NCBI RefSeq assembly: GCF_020554845.1
Contig: NZ_JAJCIA010000049.1
Span: 1-27,898 of the forward strand
Length of the DNA stretch: 27,898 nucleotides
Source: Blautia faecis
GTDB taxonomy: Bacteria; Bacillota; Clostridia; Lachnospirales; Lachnospiraceae
Direction of reading: 5' to 3'
Position numbers and translations under genes: made by a program. A model generated the notes under the pieces. The model made no database searches. It saw only the letters and a list, made by a program, of their open reading frames with translations, and was not told where the DNA came from. Positions 7,820-16,600 of the stretch are shown here, piece after piece. Numbering within the stretch: the stretch's first letter is position 1; the number at the start of each line of letters is the position of its first letter.

Positions 7820-7963
7820 GTTACTGTTCACTGGTAATATTCCGCGAGGTGTTTTTTGTGAACAAAGTTCACAGAAAACCCGAGAGTTGCGGCGCGAAAT
7901 CATGCAAAGCATGATTTCTGTGCATCGCGAAGCGTGTTACTGTGAACGGAGTGAACAGTAACA
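7820..7963. repeat. Fuller structured repeat with 13-bp terminal inverted repeats
   Basis: GTTACTGTTCACT (7820-7832) and AGTGAACAGTAAC (7950-7962) are perfect inverted repeats bounding the unit. Inside are a 13-bp stem (7851-7863 with 7867-7879, one G-T wobble, AAA loop), a perfect 10-bp stem GAAATCATGC (7896-7905) with GCATGATTTC (7909-7918, AAA loop), the stable GCGAAGC mini-hairpin (7927-7933), and a local 8-bp stem GTTACTGT (7936-7943) with ACAGTAAC (7955-7962). The last arm can pair either locally or with the distant left arm, so two folds compete. A near-identical 55-base end is found at 1-55. No ORF is contained. It could be a MITE-like element or a structured RNA family. It occupies much of the 469-base gap between helD and the lipoprotein gene. 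Confidence 0.8.
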
Positions 7964-7989
7964 ATTTAGATTCTGCAGTGGGAAATCCA

Positions 7990-8018
7990 TTGACAGGCTT
8001 GTAATAAAATTGTAAAAT
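7990..8018 (+). promoter_or_regulatory. Strong sigma-A-type promoter of the lipoprotein gene
   Basis: A consensus -35 TTGACA (7990-7995) is followed after exactly 17 bp by TAAAAT (8013-8018). It implies a leader of about 100 nt before the ATG at 8125. The -35 begins 27 bp after the structured repeat ends, so the repeat is not in this transcript. Confidence 0.8.
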
Positions 8019-8124
8019 ACAGCTCGGGAGATTTTTATAAACGAGAAATATTTTCGTTTTGTTAATGAAATAGAAGAATGTAGATTTACAAAATTTACTT
8101 ATGAAAAGAAATAAGGAGGATACT

Positions 8125-9138
8125 ATGAAGAACAAAAAGATTTTAGCAATCTTAACGATATCAGCAATTGTTTCTGCAGCTGCTACAGGCTGCAGTTTTG
8201 GCGGAGACGAGCCGGAAGAACAGGTAGTGGTAACTGAGACACCTGCTCCGGAAGCAACCGCTACACCTACTCCGGAGCCAACCATCGCGCCAGACGTACA
8301 GGACAGCACCTATACATCAAGCAATGGGGCTGTCTCCATTAAGCTTCCAGATGCTACCTGGTCCAATAAGGCGGATGAGGCAGATATGCTCAGCTTCGAA
8401 TCCCCGGAGCAGGGTAAGATCCTGATCCTTCATGGACAGGGAGAAGAGGACATGTCTTCTGCTATGCTTCCTGATACGCAGGATCTGGCTGTGGCATTAG
8501 AGCAGGCTTCTGACCTTGCAGAAGGTACTGACTTTGAGATCCAGGATTATACCGCCAGTGATGTGGAGGGAGTAGGCGTTTATTCTTACACTGTGAAGTA
8601 CACAGATGCTTCCAAGAGCGGCGGATATGTTTATGCGATCCATAAAATTTATAAGAGCTCTGATGAGTATTACAATATCTGCGGATCTGTTGTGGATGAG
8701 GCTTCTTATGCAGGAATTAAGGCCGCCGTTGATTCCTTTGGAATTGCAGGAGAGTCTTCTTTGAAAGCTGCTGCACCGGTACAGTCTTCTGACAGTGCAG
8801 ACGGAAGCACTGAGGGAAGTACAGATGGTTCCACTGACGGAACACAGAGTGCAGGTACTGATTCTGCGTCCTCAGGTGATGGAAGCAGTGATGGAACAAT
8901 CACAAACTCCGGCGGATTTACCCAGGAGCAGCTTACAGACACCAACCAGACCAGAACTATTTACCGTAACTCCGATGGCCATCCCCTTGTAATTACTCCG
9001 GATGGAAATGGAAACTGGGTTGACTTTGATGGAAATACCTATCGTTTTGTAAATAATGAGGACGTTTACGATCAGAATGATGTGGATTATTACTGGCATG
9101 GAGAAGGTGCAGACGTATATTATATGCCTGTAGAGTAA
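8125..9138 (+). CDS. Secreted lipoprotein of unknown function
   Basis: The 337-residue product begins with a lysine-rich start and a hydrophobic segment ending in the lipobox AATGC, with C23 as the lipidated residue, so it is anchored on the outer face of the membrane. A Pro/Thr/Glu linker (about 32-60) is followed by a globular region (about 62-220) that resembles PsbP/DUF1795-like folds in its pattern, then a Ser/Asp/Gly/Thr repeat linker with GSTEGSTDGSTDG units. A C-terminal Tyr/Asp-rich region ends with DYYWHGEGADVYYM. The start is ATG 8125, with AAGGAGG at 8112-8118; the ATG at 8101 lies upstream of that site and is rejected. It has its own strong promoter. A related C-terminal motif is found in the secreted protein at 25156-26649. 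The function is unknown; wall- or surface-associated sensing or binding is only a guess. Confidence 0.85.
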   Translation: MKNKKILAILTISAIVSAAATGCSFGGDEPEEQVVVTETPAPEATATPTPEPTIAPDVQDSTYTSSNGAVSIKLPDATWSNKADEADMLSFESPEQGKILILHGQGEEDMSSAMLPDTQDLAVALEQASDLAEGTDFEIQDYTASDVEGVGVYSYTVKYTDASKSGGYVYAIHKIYKSSDEYYNICGSVVDEASYAGIKAAVDSFGIAGESSLKAAAPVQSSDSADGSTEGSTDGSTDGTQSAGTDSASSGDGSSDGTITNSGGFTQEQLTDTNQTRTIYRNSDGHPLVITPDGNGNWVDFDGNTYRFVNNEDVYDQNDVDYYWHGEGADVYYMPVE

Positions 9139-9165
9139 TAACAGAAAAAGCAGAATGTTGACTTA

Positions 9166-9204
9166 CACGGACACAGCTACCCGGGATGGATGGCTGTGTC
9201 CGTG
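9166..9204. other. Perfect 12-bp hairpin between lipoprotein and methyltransferase genes
   Basis: CACGGACACAGC (9166-9177) pairs perfectly with GCTGTGTCCGTG (9193-9204) across a 15-nt loop. No T tract follows, and the stem ends only six bases before the GGAGGG ribosome binding site of the next gene. It may slow transcription, protect an mRNA end or affect initiation. Confidence 0.6.
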
Positions 9205-9219
9205 ACAGTTGGAGGGAAT

Positions 9220-9981
9220 ATGGATAATTTTCAGGCTTATGGCGAATTTGCCAGAGTATATGATATGTTCCAGGACAATGTGGATTACCAGACCTGGGGC
9301 AAATGGCTGAAGCAGCAGCTTGCAGCGCAGGGAATCACAGACGGACTTGTGCTGGATCTTGGCTGTGGCACGGGAACCATGACTGAGATACTGGCAGAGG
9401 CCGGCTATGACATGATCGGAGTGGATAATTCCGGGGAAATGTTGGCAGAGGCCATGGAGAAACGGGTAGAGTCCGGGCATGACATCCTGTATCTTCTTCA
9501 GGATATGCAGGAGTTTGAACTTTATGGAACCGTACGGGCTGTGGTAAGCGTGTGTGACAGTCTGAATTACATAACAGAGGAAGAGGAGCTGGAGCATGTG
9601 TTTGCCCTGGTAAATAATTATCTGGATCCTCAGGGGATTTTTCTGTTTGATATGAATACGGTTTATAAGTATCAGACTATGATCGGGAATACTACGATTG
9701 CTGAGAACCGGGATGAGGGAAGCTTTATCTGGGAGAACAGTTATGATGAGGAGACCGGGATTAATACGTATGAGCTGGCTCTGTTTATTCCAAGAGAGGA
9801 CGGACTTTATGAGAAGGATGAGGAGGTTCACTATCAGAGAGCCTATTCTTTGGAGAAAATCAAGGAACTTATTGGAAAAGCGGGAATGGAGCTTCTGGCA
9901 GTGTATGATGCTTATACACTGGAGCCACCGAAGGAAGATAGCGGAAGGCTTACCTTTGTAGTAAGGGAACATGGTAAATGA
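9220..9981 (+). CDS. Class I SAM-dependent methyltransferase
   Basis: This 253-residue enzyme has motif I VLDLGCGTGTM at 44-54, the glycine-rich S-adenosylmethionine loop. An acidic post-I region follows (GVDNSGEMLAEA), and then DMQEF-type and VSVCDSLNYI segments of the small-molecule or RNA methyltransferase fold. The N-terminus FARVYDMFQDNVDYQTWG is typical of an uncharacterised Clostridia subfamily of about 250 residues. The substrate is unknown. The start is ATG 9220 with GGAGGG at 9211-9216; a longer start at 9190 falls inside the hairpin and lacks a ribosome binding site. It precedes hslO by 71 bp on the same strand, and the two may be cotranscribed. No substrate-specific domain is visible. 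Confidence 0.85.
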   Translation: MDNFQAYGEFARVYDMFQDNVDYQTWGKWLKQQLAAQGITDGLVLDLGCGTGTMTEILAEAGYDMIGVDNSGEMLAEAMEKRVESGHDILYLLQDMQEFELYGTVRAVVSVCDSLNYITEEEELEHVFALVNNYLDPQGIFLFDMNTVYKYQTMIGNTTIAENRDEGSFIWENSYDEETGINTYELALFIPREDGLYEKDEEVHYQRAYSLEKIKELIGKAGMELLAVYDAYTLEPPKEDSGRLTFVVREHGK

Positions 9982-10052
9982 TAATATAATAATAAGATAA
10001 ATAGCTATAGGATTACGATTAACATTATAACAGTATAGATTGGAGAATACAC

Positions 10053-10931
10053 ATGAATGATTATATCATCCGCGCGACTGCAGCTAACGACCAGATTCGT
10101 GCATTTGCGGCAGTGACCACTGAGATGGTGGAGACTGCAAGAGAGCACCATAATACAAGTCCGGTGGCTACGGCAGCGCTTGGAAGACTTCTGACTGCAG
10201 GAGCCATGATGGGCTCCATGATGAAGGGAGAGAAAGATGTTCTGACCCTTCAGATCAAGGCCGGCGGTCCCCTTCAGGGAATTACGGTAACTGCCGATTC
10301 CCAGGGAAATGTAAAGGGGTATGTAGGAAATCCAGATGTCTGCATTCCGGCAAATTCCAAAGGGAAGCTGGACGTTGCAGGAGCAGTTGGTCCTGGATTC
10401 CTGACTGTGATTAAAGATATGGGGCTAAAAGAGCCTTACAGCGGACAGGTTATGCTTCAGACCTGTGAGATTGCAGAAGACCTAACCTATTATTTTGCAA
10501 CAAGTGAGCAGGTACCGTCCGCAGTTGGACTTGGAGTCCTGATGAATAAGAATAATACAGTACGTCAGGCTGGTGGATTTATTGTACAGCTGATGCCATT
10601 TGCAGAGGAAGAAGTGATTTCCAGGTTAGAGCAGAACGTACAGAAGATCAATTCTGTCACCAACCTGTTAGAGGAGGGACATACCCCGGAGAGTCTGCTG
10701 GAGAAAGTGCTGGAAGGCTTTGACGTGCAGATCAATGAGAAAATGGACACCCGTTTCTGCTGCAACTGCTCCAAAGAACGAGTAGCGAAAGCGTTGATCA
10801 GCATCGGCAGAAAAGAATTAAACGAAATGATCCAGGAAGGCAAGCCAATCGAGATGAACTGCCATTTCTGTAATACCAACTACAATTTCACAGTAGAAGA
10901 GTTGAAAGAAATTCTAAGAAGATGCAAATAA
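10053..10931 (+). CDS. hslO: Hsp33 redox-regulated chaperonin
   Basis: The 292-residue sequence matches Hsp33 over its whole length. The N-terminus DYIIRATAANDQIRAFA and the GGPLQGITVTADSQGNVKGYV region form the substrate-binding core. The C-terminal zinc switch is present: C237-x-C239 and C270-x2-C273, with an extra Cys at 236. In the reduced state the four Cys hold zinc and the protein is inactive; oxidation with unfolding releases zinc and turns on a holdase that protects proteins from aggregation. That role makes sense for an anaerobe meeting oxygen or hypochlorite. It is cytoplasmic. The ATG has GGAGA nearby (10041-10046). No intrinsic terminator is visible between it and nadE, only a dispersed repeat. 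Confidence 0.97.
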   Translation: MNDYIIRATAANDQIRAFAAVTTEMVETAREHHNTSPVATAALGRLLTAGAMMGSMMKGEKDVLTLQIKAGGPLQGITVTADSQGNVKGYVGNPDVCIPANSKGKLDVAGAVGPGFLTVIKDMGLKEPYSGQVMLQTCEIAEDLTYYFATSEQVPSAVGLGVLMNKNNTVRQAGGFIVQLMPFAEEEVISRLEQNVQKINSVTNLLEEGHTPESLLEKVLEGFDVQINEKMDTRFCCNCSKERVAKALISIGRKELNEMIQEGKPIEMNCHFCNTNYNFTVEELKEILRRCK

Positions 10932-10970
10932 GCTGAATTAAGAAAGAATCACTATTTTCCGTCATAGACG

Positions 10971-11014
10971 CACATCTTGCAGAAAGCCTTTTTCAAACAC
11001 ACTCTAAGGCGTGG
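10971..11014 (+). repeat. Dispersed intergenic repeat, copy A
   Basis: The copy runs from CACATCTTGCAGAAAGCC through CAAACACACTCTAAGGCGTGG. It shares TTGCAGAAAGCC, a T tract, CAAACAC and a final CGTGG with copy C (26721-26762). It fills much of the hslO-nadE gap and has no ORF. Confidence 0.7.
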
Positions 11015-11042
11015 AAATGGTAGGATAAGAGAGGATTAGGAT

Positions 11043-12959
11043 ATGAATCAGGGATTTATTAAAGTAGCGGCAGGAACGCCGCAGGTTACAGTTGCTGATT
11101 GTAAGGCCAATACCAGGGCAATTCTGGAAGTAATCCGTGAAATGGAGACACAGCATGCCAAGTTGATGGTGTTGCCGGAGCTTTGCATCACAGGCTATAC
11201 CTGCCAGGATCTTTTCCTTCAGAGAAGGCTGCTGGACAGTGCATGGGAGAGCCTTCTGACTATTGCAGAGGAGACTGCGGATGTGGATGCGCTGATCTTT
11301 GTGGGACTTCCTATGCGGATGAACGGCAAGCTCTACAATGTGGCAGCAGCATTGAACCACGGAAATATTCTTGGATTTGTACCTAAGACTCATATTCCCA
11401 ACTATAATGAATTCTATGAGCAGAGACACTTTGCTTCTGGGGCGGATGTGTGGACAGATGTGACAGTTGGGGAGGAAAGCGTACCTTTTGCCAGCAATCT
11501 GATTTTCTCATGTGAAGGATTGCCGGAGCTGACAGTTGGCGCAGAAATCTGCGAGGATCTGTGGGTTCCACTTCCGCCTAGTGTAAATCTGGCACAGGGC
11601 GGTGCCCATATTATCGTCAATCTTTCAGCCAGTGATGAGATGGTTGGTAAGGATTCCTACCGCCGTGATCTGGTGAAGGGTCAGTCTGCCAGACTGGTGT
11701 GCGGCTATATTTACGCCACAGCAGGAGAGGGTGAATCCTCCCAGGATCTGGTATTTGGCGGACAGAACCTGATCGCAGAGAATGGCACCATGCTGGCAGA
11801 GGCGAAGCGCTTCCAGAACACTGTGATCTACGGAGAAATTGATGTGCAGAGACTGGCAGATGAGAGAAGAAGACTTTCCACCTATCCGGCATCTGATGAT
11901 GCTGACTGCCAGATCGTACCTTTTGATGTGGAAGTGGAAGAGACCTCTCTTACCAGGAAGTTTGCCCCCTATCCTTTCGTACCTTCTGTAAAAGAAGAGC
12001 GTGATATGCGCTGTGAGGAGATTCTGAACATTCAGGCTATGGGACTTAAGAAGCGAATGAGCCACATCCACTGCCAAAAGGCAATGGTCGGACTTTCCGG
12101 GGGACTTGATTCTACACTGGCATTGCTTGTAATTGCACGTACTTTCCAGCTGATGGGACTGCCATCTGAGAATATCTGCTGCATTACCATGCCATGCTTT
12201 GGTACCACAGACAGAACTTACCAGAATGCCTGCAAATTAAGCCAGTGCCTTGGTGCTTCTCTGACGGAGGTCAATATTAAAGAGGCGGTAAATATCCATT
12301 TCCGTGATATCGGTCACGATGATTCCGTTCATGATGTAACCTATGAGAACTGTCAGGCCAGAGAGCGTACGCAGATTCTTATGGATATGGCAAACCAGGA
12401 GGGAGCACTTCTTGTGGGAACCGGTGACCTTTCCGAGCTTGCTCTTGGATGGGCAACCTATAATGGAGACCATATGTCCATGTATGGTGTAAATGCCTCT
12501 GTTCCCAAAACGCTTGTAAGACATCTTGTCCGCTATTATGCAGATACCTGCGGAGAGAAAGAACTGGAAGAAGTTCTTCTGGATATTCTGGATACTCCAG
12601 TAAGTCCGGAACTTCTGCCGCCTAAGGACGGCAAGATCGCGCAGAAAACAGAAGATCTGGTTGGTCCTTATGAACTTCATGATTTTTATCTGTATTATAT
12701 GCTTCGTGCAGGCTTTGAACCGGATAAGATCTATCGCATTGCCTGCTGTACCTTTGAGGGTACCTATGACAAGGCTACGATTCTGAAATGGCTGAAAATC
12801 TTCTACCGCAGATTTTTTGCCCAGCAGTTCAAACGCTCCTGTCTTCCTGACGGCCCGAAGGTAGGTAGTGTGGCGCTGTCTCCAAGAGGTGACCTGCGTA
12901 TGCCAAGTGATGCAAGCGCAGAGGTATGGATGGAAGCTCTGGAGAAGCTTGAAGTATAA
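11043..12959 (+). CDS. nadE: Glutamine-dependent NAD+ synthetase
   Basis: This 638-residue two-domain enzyme makes NAD+ from deamido-NAD+, ATP and glutamine. The N-terminal nitrilase-type amidase has the Glu-Lys-Cys triad: E46 in LPELCITGY, K115 in VPKTHIPNY and C170 in AEICEDLW. It releases ammonia from glutamine. The C-terminal synthetase has the ATP pyrophosphatase loop SGGLDS at 352-357 and a later GTGDLSELALGW motif. The length and domain order match the long glutamine-dependent form found in actinobacteria and many Clostridia; the short NadE uses free ammonia. The ATG at 11043 has an AGGAT-type site close upstream. It lies behind hslO on the same strand and is terminated by a hairpin inside the convergent gene. 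It is probably the final step of NAD synthesis and essential. Confidence 0.97.
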   Translation: MNQGFIKVAAGTPQVTVADCKANTRAILEVIREMETQHAKLMVLPELCITGYTCQDLFLQRRLLDSAWESLLTIAEETADVDALIFVGLPMRMNGKLYNVAAALNHGNILGFVPKTHIPNYNEFYEQRHFASGADVWTDVTVGEESVPFASNLIFSCEGLPELTVGAEICEDLWVPLPPSVNLAQGGAHIIVNLSASDEMVGKDSYRRDLVKGQSARLVCGYIYATAGEGESSQDLVFGGQNLIAENGTMLAEAKRFQNTVIYGEIDVQRLADERRRLSTYPASDDADCQIVPFDVEVEETSLTRKFAPYPFVPSVKEERDMRCEEILNIQAMGLKKRMSHIHCQKAMVGLSGGLDSTLALLVIARTFQLMGLPSENICCITMPCFGTTDRTYQNACKLSQCLGASLTEVNIKEAVNIHFRDIGHDDSVHDVTYENCQARERTQILMDMANQEGALLVGTGDLSELALGWATYNGDHMSMYGVNASVPKTLVRHLVRYYADTCGEKELEEVLLDILDTPVSPELLPPKDGKIAQKTEDLVGPYELHDFYLYYMLRAGFEPDKIYRIACCTFEGTYDKATILKWLKIFYRRFFAQQFKRSCLPDGPKVGSVALSPRGDLRMPSDASAEVWMEALEKLEV

Positions 12960-13049
12960 AACGATTGTACGGTACGCTTTTCATGCATTTTGCAGCTGTA
13001 TTTCGCGTAGCATACGACTGTAAAGGTAGGAAATAATTAGGTTTGTTTA

Positions 13050-13508
13050 TTACTCTGCCGGCGGAGAACTTACATGGTTCTCCGCCTTTTTTAATGCATC
13101 TTCAATGGCAGAAATAAGCAGCTGTGACGTATATTTTCTGTCTGTGGAATATTTCAGGTCGTCCAGGGACTGGCTGTCAACAATCTGGCTGGCCAGTGAT
13201 TCCAGGGAAGGCTTTACCAGCGGAAACATGGCGGTGGTGCTTTCACTTAAATTTACCAGCTCAATAGACTGGATATTGTTTTGATCTACTGTGACCTCCA
13301 CGTCAAAAGTATTTTTATTCAAAGTAAGGGAACTGCGGTAAACGCCAGGCGTATAAAGCCCCTCTCCAGCAGCAGAAGTGGTCTGGCTTTTTCCAGGCCC
13401 GAACATAAAGTAGATCAGGATTCCCAGAAGAACAGCAAGAATCAGAAAGGCAATGGTATATACCACTTCCTTCATATGTAACACGATGATCCTGGTTTTC
13501 GAACTCAT
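13050..13508 (-). CDS. Membrane-anchored protein with degenerate FMN-binding-like domain
   Basis: The 152-residue product has a short cytoplasmic N-terminus, one TM segment (about 14-35, IAFLILAVLLGILIYFMF) and an outside domain. That domain reads YTPGVYRSSLTLNKNTFDVE, then a Val/Asp strand, SIELVNLSES and a final YTSQLLISAIEDALKKA helix. The order of strands and the last helix resemble FMN_bind (RnfG/NqrC C-like) domains. However, the usual SGAT[ST]TS motif, which carries the flavin-linked Thr, reads STDRKYTSQ, so flavin attachment is doubtful. The start is ATG at 13508-13506 (minus), with AGGAGG about 9 nt upstream. It is divergent from addB and convergent with nadE. Its last codons form the nadE terminator on the other strand. 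The function is unknown. Confidence 0.8.
   Translation of the reverse strand: MSSKTRIIVLHMKEVVYTIAFLILAVLLGILIYFMFGPGKSQTTSAAGEGLYTPGVYRSSLTLNKNTFDVEVTVDQNNIQSIELVNLSESTTAMFPLVKPSLESLASQIVDSQSLDDLKYSTDRKYTSQLLISAIEDALKKAENHVSSPPAE
13060..13092 (+). terminator. Intrinsic terminator of nadE within the convergent gene
   Basis: GGCGGAGAAC (13060-13069) pairs perfectly with GTTCTCCGCC (13077-13086) over a 7-nt loop, followed by TTTTTT on the plus strand. It lies entirely inside the C-terminal codons of the minus-strand gene. Confidence 0.88.
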
Positions 13509-13581
13509 GGACTGCGCCTCCTGTATCGCACTTATAATGAAAAAAATAATCCTGGCCGCAAAACCAGGCTCTAATCTTCTT

Positions 13582-13621
13582 ATTCTATCCTATTATCAAA
13601 GCATGGAAAATATGATAGAAT
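13582..13621. promoter_or_regulatory. Overlapping divergent promoters for addB and the minus-strand gene
   Basis: On the plus strand, TTATCA (13593-13598), 17 bp and TAGAAT (13616-13621), preceded by TG one base away (extended -10), point to addB. On the minus strand, TTTCCA (13609-13604), 16 bp and TAGAAT (13587-13582) point to the FMN-binding-like gene. The two overlap, so polymerases would compete. The plus promoter is the more convincing. Confidence 0.45.
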
Positions 13622-13693
13622 ATAAAACAGAATGATTTTTTATCAGATACAGGCTTTTTTTATTCCATATAATTGGCAGAAGGAGGAAAAAAC

Positions 13694-16600
13694 GTGTCCC
13701 TACAATTCATCATCGGCAGCTCCGGTATTGGCAAGACGCATTATGCATGTGAACAGATCATCCGAGAATCTATGGAAAATCCACAGCACCTGTACTATAT
13801 TATCGTCCCGGAACAGTTCACCATGCAGACACAGAAAAACGTAGTCGAAATGCACCCCGGAAAGGGAATCCTGAATATCGATGTGCTCAGCTTTCAGCGC
13901 CTTGCCTATCGTATTTTCGAGGAGACAGGCGGTGCCATGGAAGTGCTTCTGGATGACACTGGAAAAAGTATGGTTCTTCAGAAGCTGGTGCAGCAGCATC
14001 GCAAAAATCTGCCCTACCTTGGCAACCAGATGAACAAACCGGGCTATCTGGACGAAGTGAAATCTCTGATTTCAGAATTTATGCAGTATGATATCCGGGA
14101 AGAAGAACTGCAGGACATGCTGGGAAAAACAGGGGAAGACTCTCTTCTTCATATGAAAATGCAGGATGTGGGTGTCCTTTATCAGGCCTTTCTTCAGTAT
14201 CTGGAAGGTCATTATATGACCGGCGAAGGCGTGATGGACGCTTTGAAAAAAGCCATTCCTTTTTCTGATAAACTGAAAAAATCCGTACTCCTTCTGGATG
14301 GCTTCACCGGTTTTACTCCGGTGCAGATGAACGTGATCCGGGAACTTTTAAATGTCTGCGATAAGGTTCTGGTAACTGTCACCATGGATGCCGGAGAAAA
14401 TCCCTTACAGATGGGAAAACCACATCAGTTATTCTATATGAGCAGGAAAATGATCCACACATTGTCCGGTCTGACTAGCAATCTGGATGATCCCATTCTT
14501 CTGAAAGATGAGAGAAAGGGCCGCTTTGGAAATTTCACCTCCCTTGACTTTCTGGAGAAGCATCTTTTCCGCTACAGAAGATCTGTCTATGAGAAGAAAC
14601 AGGAAGAAATCTGCATATTTGCAGCAGAATCCCCTGTAAAAGAACTGGAAGAGACAGCCAGGAGAATACGCCGTCTGGTCCGTGAAAAAAATCTGAAATA
14701 CGGAGAAATCGCTGTGATTACCGGAAATCTGGAGGCGTACAAAAGTATTGCATCTCAGGTATTCGAGGAATCCCGGATCCCTTATTTCCTGGATGAGAAG
14801 CACACCATTCTGATGAACCCATTTATAGAATATATTCGTGCTGCTCTTGAAATGGTTACAAAGGGTTTTTCCTACGAAAGTGTTTTCCGGTATCTGCGCT
14901 GTGATATGTCAGGCCTTGCAAGGGACCAGGTGGATATGCTGGAGAATTATGTGCTTGCCCTTGGAATTCGCGGTTACAAAAAGTGGTCCGAGAAGTGGGT
15001 GAGAGTTTACCGGACCATGGATCCGGAGGATATTCAAGTCCTGAACGAATACCGGGAAATATTTGTGAGGGAGGCTGAGATCCTGGCTCAGGGATTTTCC
15101 AGTGGAAAGAGAAAAGTATGTGAATATTGTTATAGTTTATATCAGTTTATCGAAAGCTGTGAAATACAGAAAAAACTAAAGAAACAGGAGCTTTTCTTTA
15201 AAGAAAAAGGAGAAAAAGCTCTGGAAAAAGAATACGCCCAGATATACGGAATTGTTATGGAACTTCTTGACCGCATGGTAGAGATCCTTGGAGAGGAAGA
15301 AATTACAAGAACGGAATTTGTCCAGCTTCTGGAAACTGGTTTTGCCAAGTCAAAGGTTGCGCTGATCCCGCCCAGTATGGATCAGGTCCTTGTTGGAGAT
15401 ATGGAAAGAACCCGTCTGAAAGAAATAAAGGCATTGTTTTTTGTAGGTGTAAACGAGGGGAATATTCCGAAAAATACAGACTCTGGCGGAATTTTGACCC
15501 AGATGGACAGAGAATTCTTTGCAGATGAGGGAATGGAGCTTGCACCAGGTCCGAAAGAGCTGATGAACACCCAGCGCTTTTATCTGTATCTGAATCTGAC
15601 AAAGCCAAGTGAGCATTTGTGCCTTTCCTACAGTTTATCAAATGGAAAAGGAGAACCTATAAGTCCTGCATATCTGATCCACAGTATACAGGCTCTATAT
15701 CCCGGACTGGAGGTGAAAAATGCAGGTGATGAGGAATTCAGCCTGAACGCCATGGAGCTTCCGGGAACCAGTCTGGAATGCTTCCTGAAAGGTCTTGGAG
15801 AGGGCGCTGTGGGACAGGGAAGTCCTTTGTACAGCGAGCTTTACAGCTGGTATCTTAGAAGTCCTAAATATAGGACTTTAGCCAGGAAGCTGGTGGAGGC
15901 TTCCAGAACCAGAAAGCCTGCCGATATTATCAGCGAAAGTGTGGCAAAGGTTCTCTATGGAGAGGTGTCGCCCTACAGTGCCACCAGGCTGGAGCGTTAT
16001 TCTGCCTGTGCTTTTGCCCATTTCCTCCAGTATGGTCTCAAACTTACGGAGCGTGCAGAGTATGAATTCCGCGCCATGGATATGGGAAATATTATGCACA
16101 AGGTGCTGGAGTCTCTGATAAAGGAAGTGAACAAAGAAAAGCTTTCTCTGGCAGAGCTTTCTGAGGAAGAGAGGGATGCGCTGGCAGACCGCCTGGTAGA
16201 TGAAATAAGTGCAGATTATGGCAATACCATTCTAAAAAGCAGTGCACGCAATGAATATATGATTCAGCGCACCAAGCGAATGGTACGAAGAACTGTGTGG
16301 GCAATTCAGAAACAGCTGAAATCCGGGGAATTTGAGCCGGAAGGTGTGGAAGTTGTTTTTCAGGGCGGTCGGATCGATCGCGTGGATACTATGGAGACAG
16401 ATGATGGGAAGCTGTATGTCCGGGTCATTGATTATAAGACCGGGAATACTTCTTTTGATCTGGTTTCTTTGTATCATGGTCTGCAGCTGCAGCTGATGAT
16501 CTACATGGACGGTGCCCTTACCGTAGAGCAAAACAAGCATAAGGATAAAGATGTGATTCCTGCAGGGGTATTTTATTACAATATCAAGGATCCTATGATT

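Noticed and set aside
8811..8898. Short tandem repeats in the lipoprotein gene (GSTEGSTDGSTDG coding)
   Set aside because: These fit a flexible Ser/Gly/Asp linker common in surface proteins and are imperfect; not a separate repeat element or CRISPR.
9158..9186. TTGACT as a -35 for the methyltransferase gene
   Set aside because: The position 17 bp downstream reads CCGGGA, with no -10 similarity.
13540..13568. Terminator-like CCTGG/CCAGG hairpin with T7 on the minus strand in the leader of the FMN-binding-like gene
   Set aside because: The stem is only five base pairs with an eight-base loop, too weak to call an attenuator.
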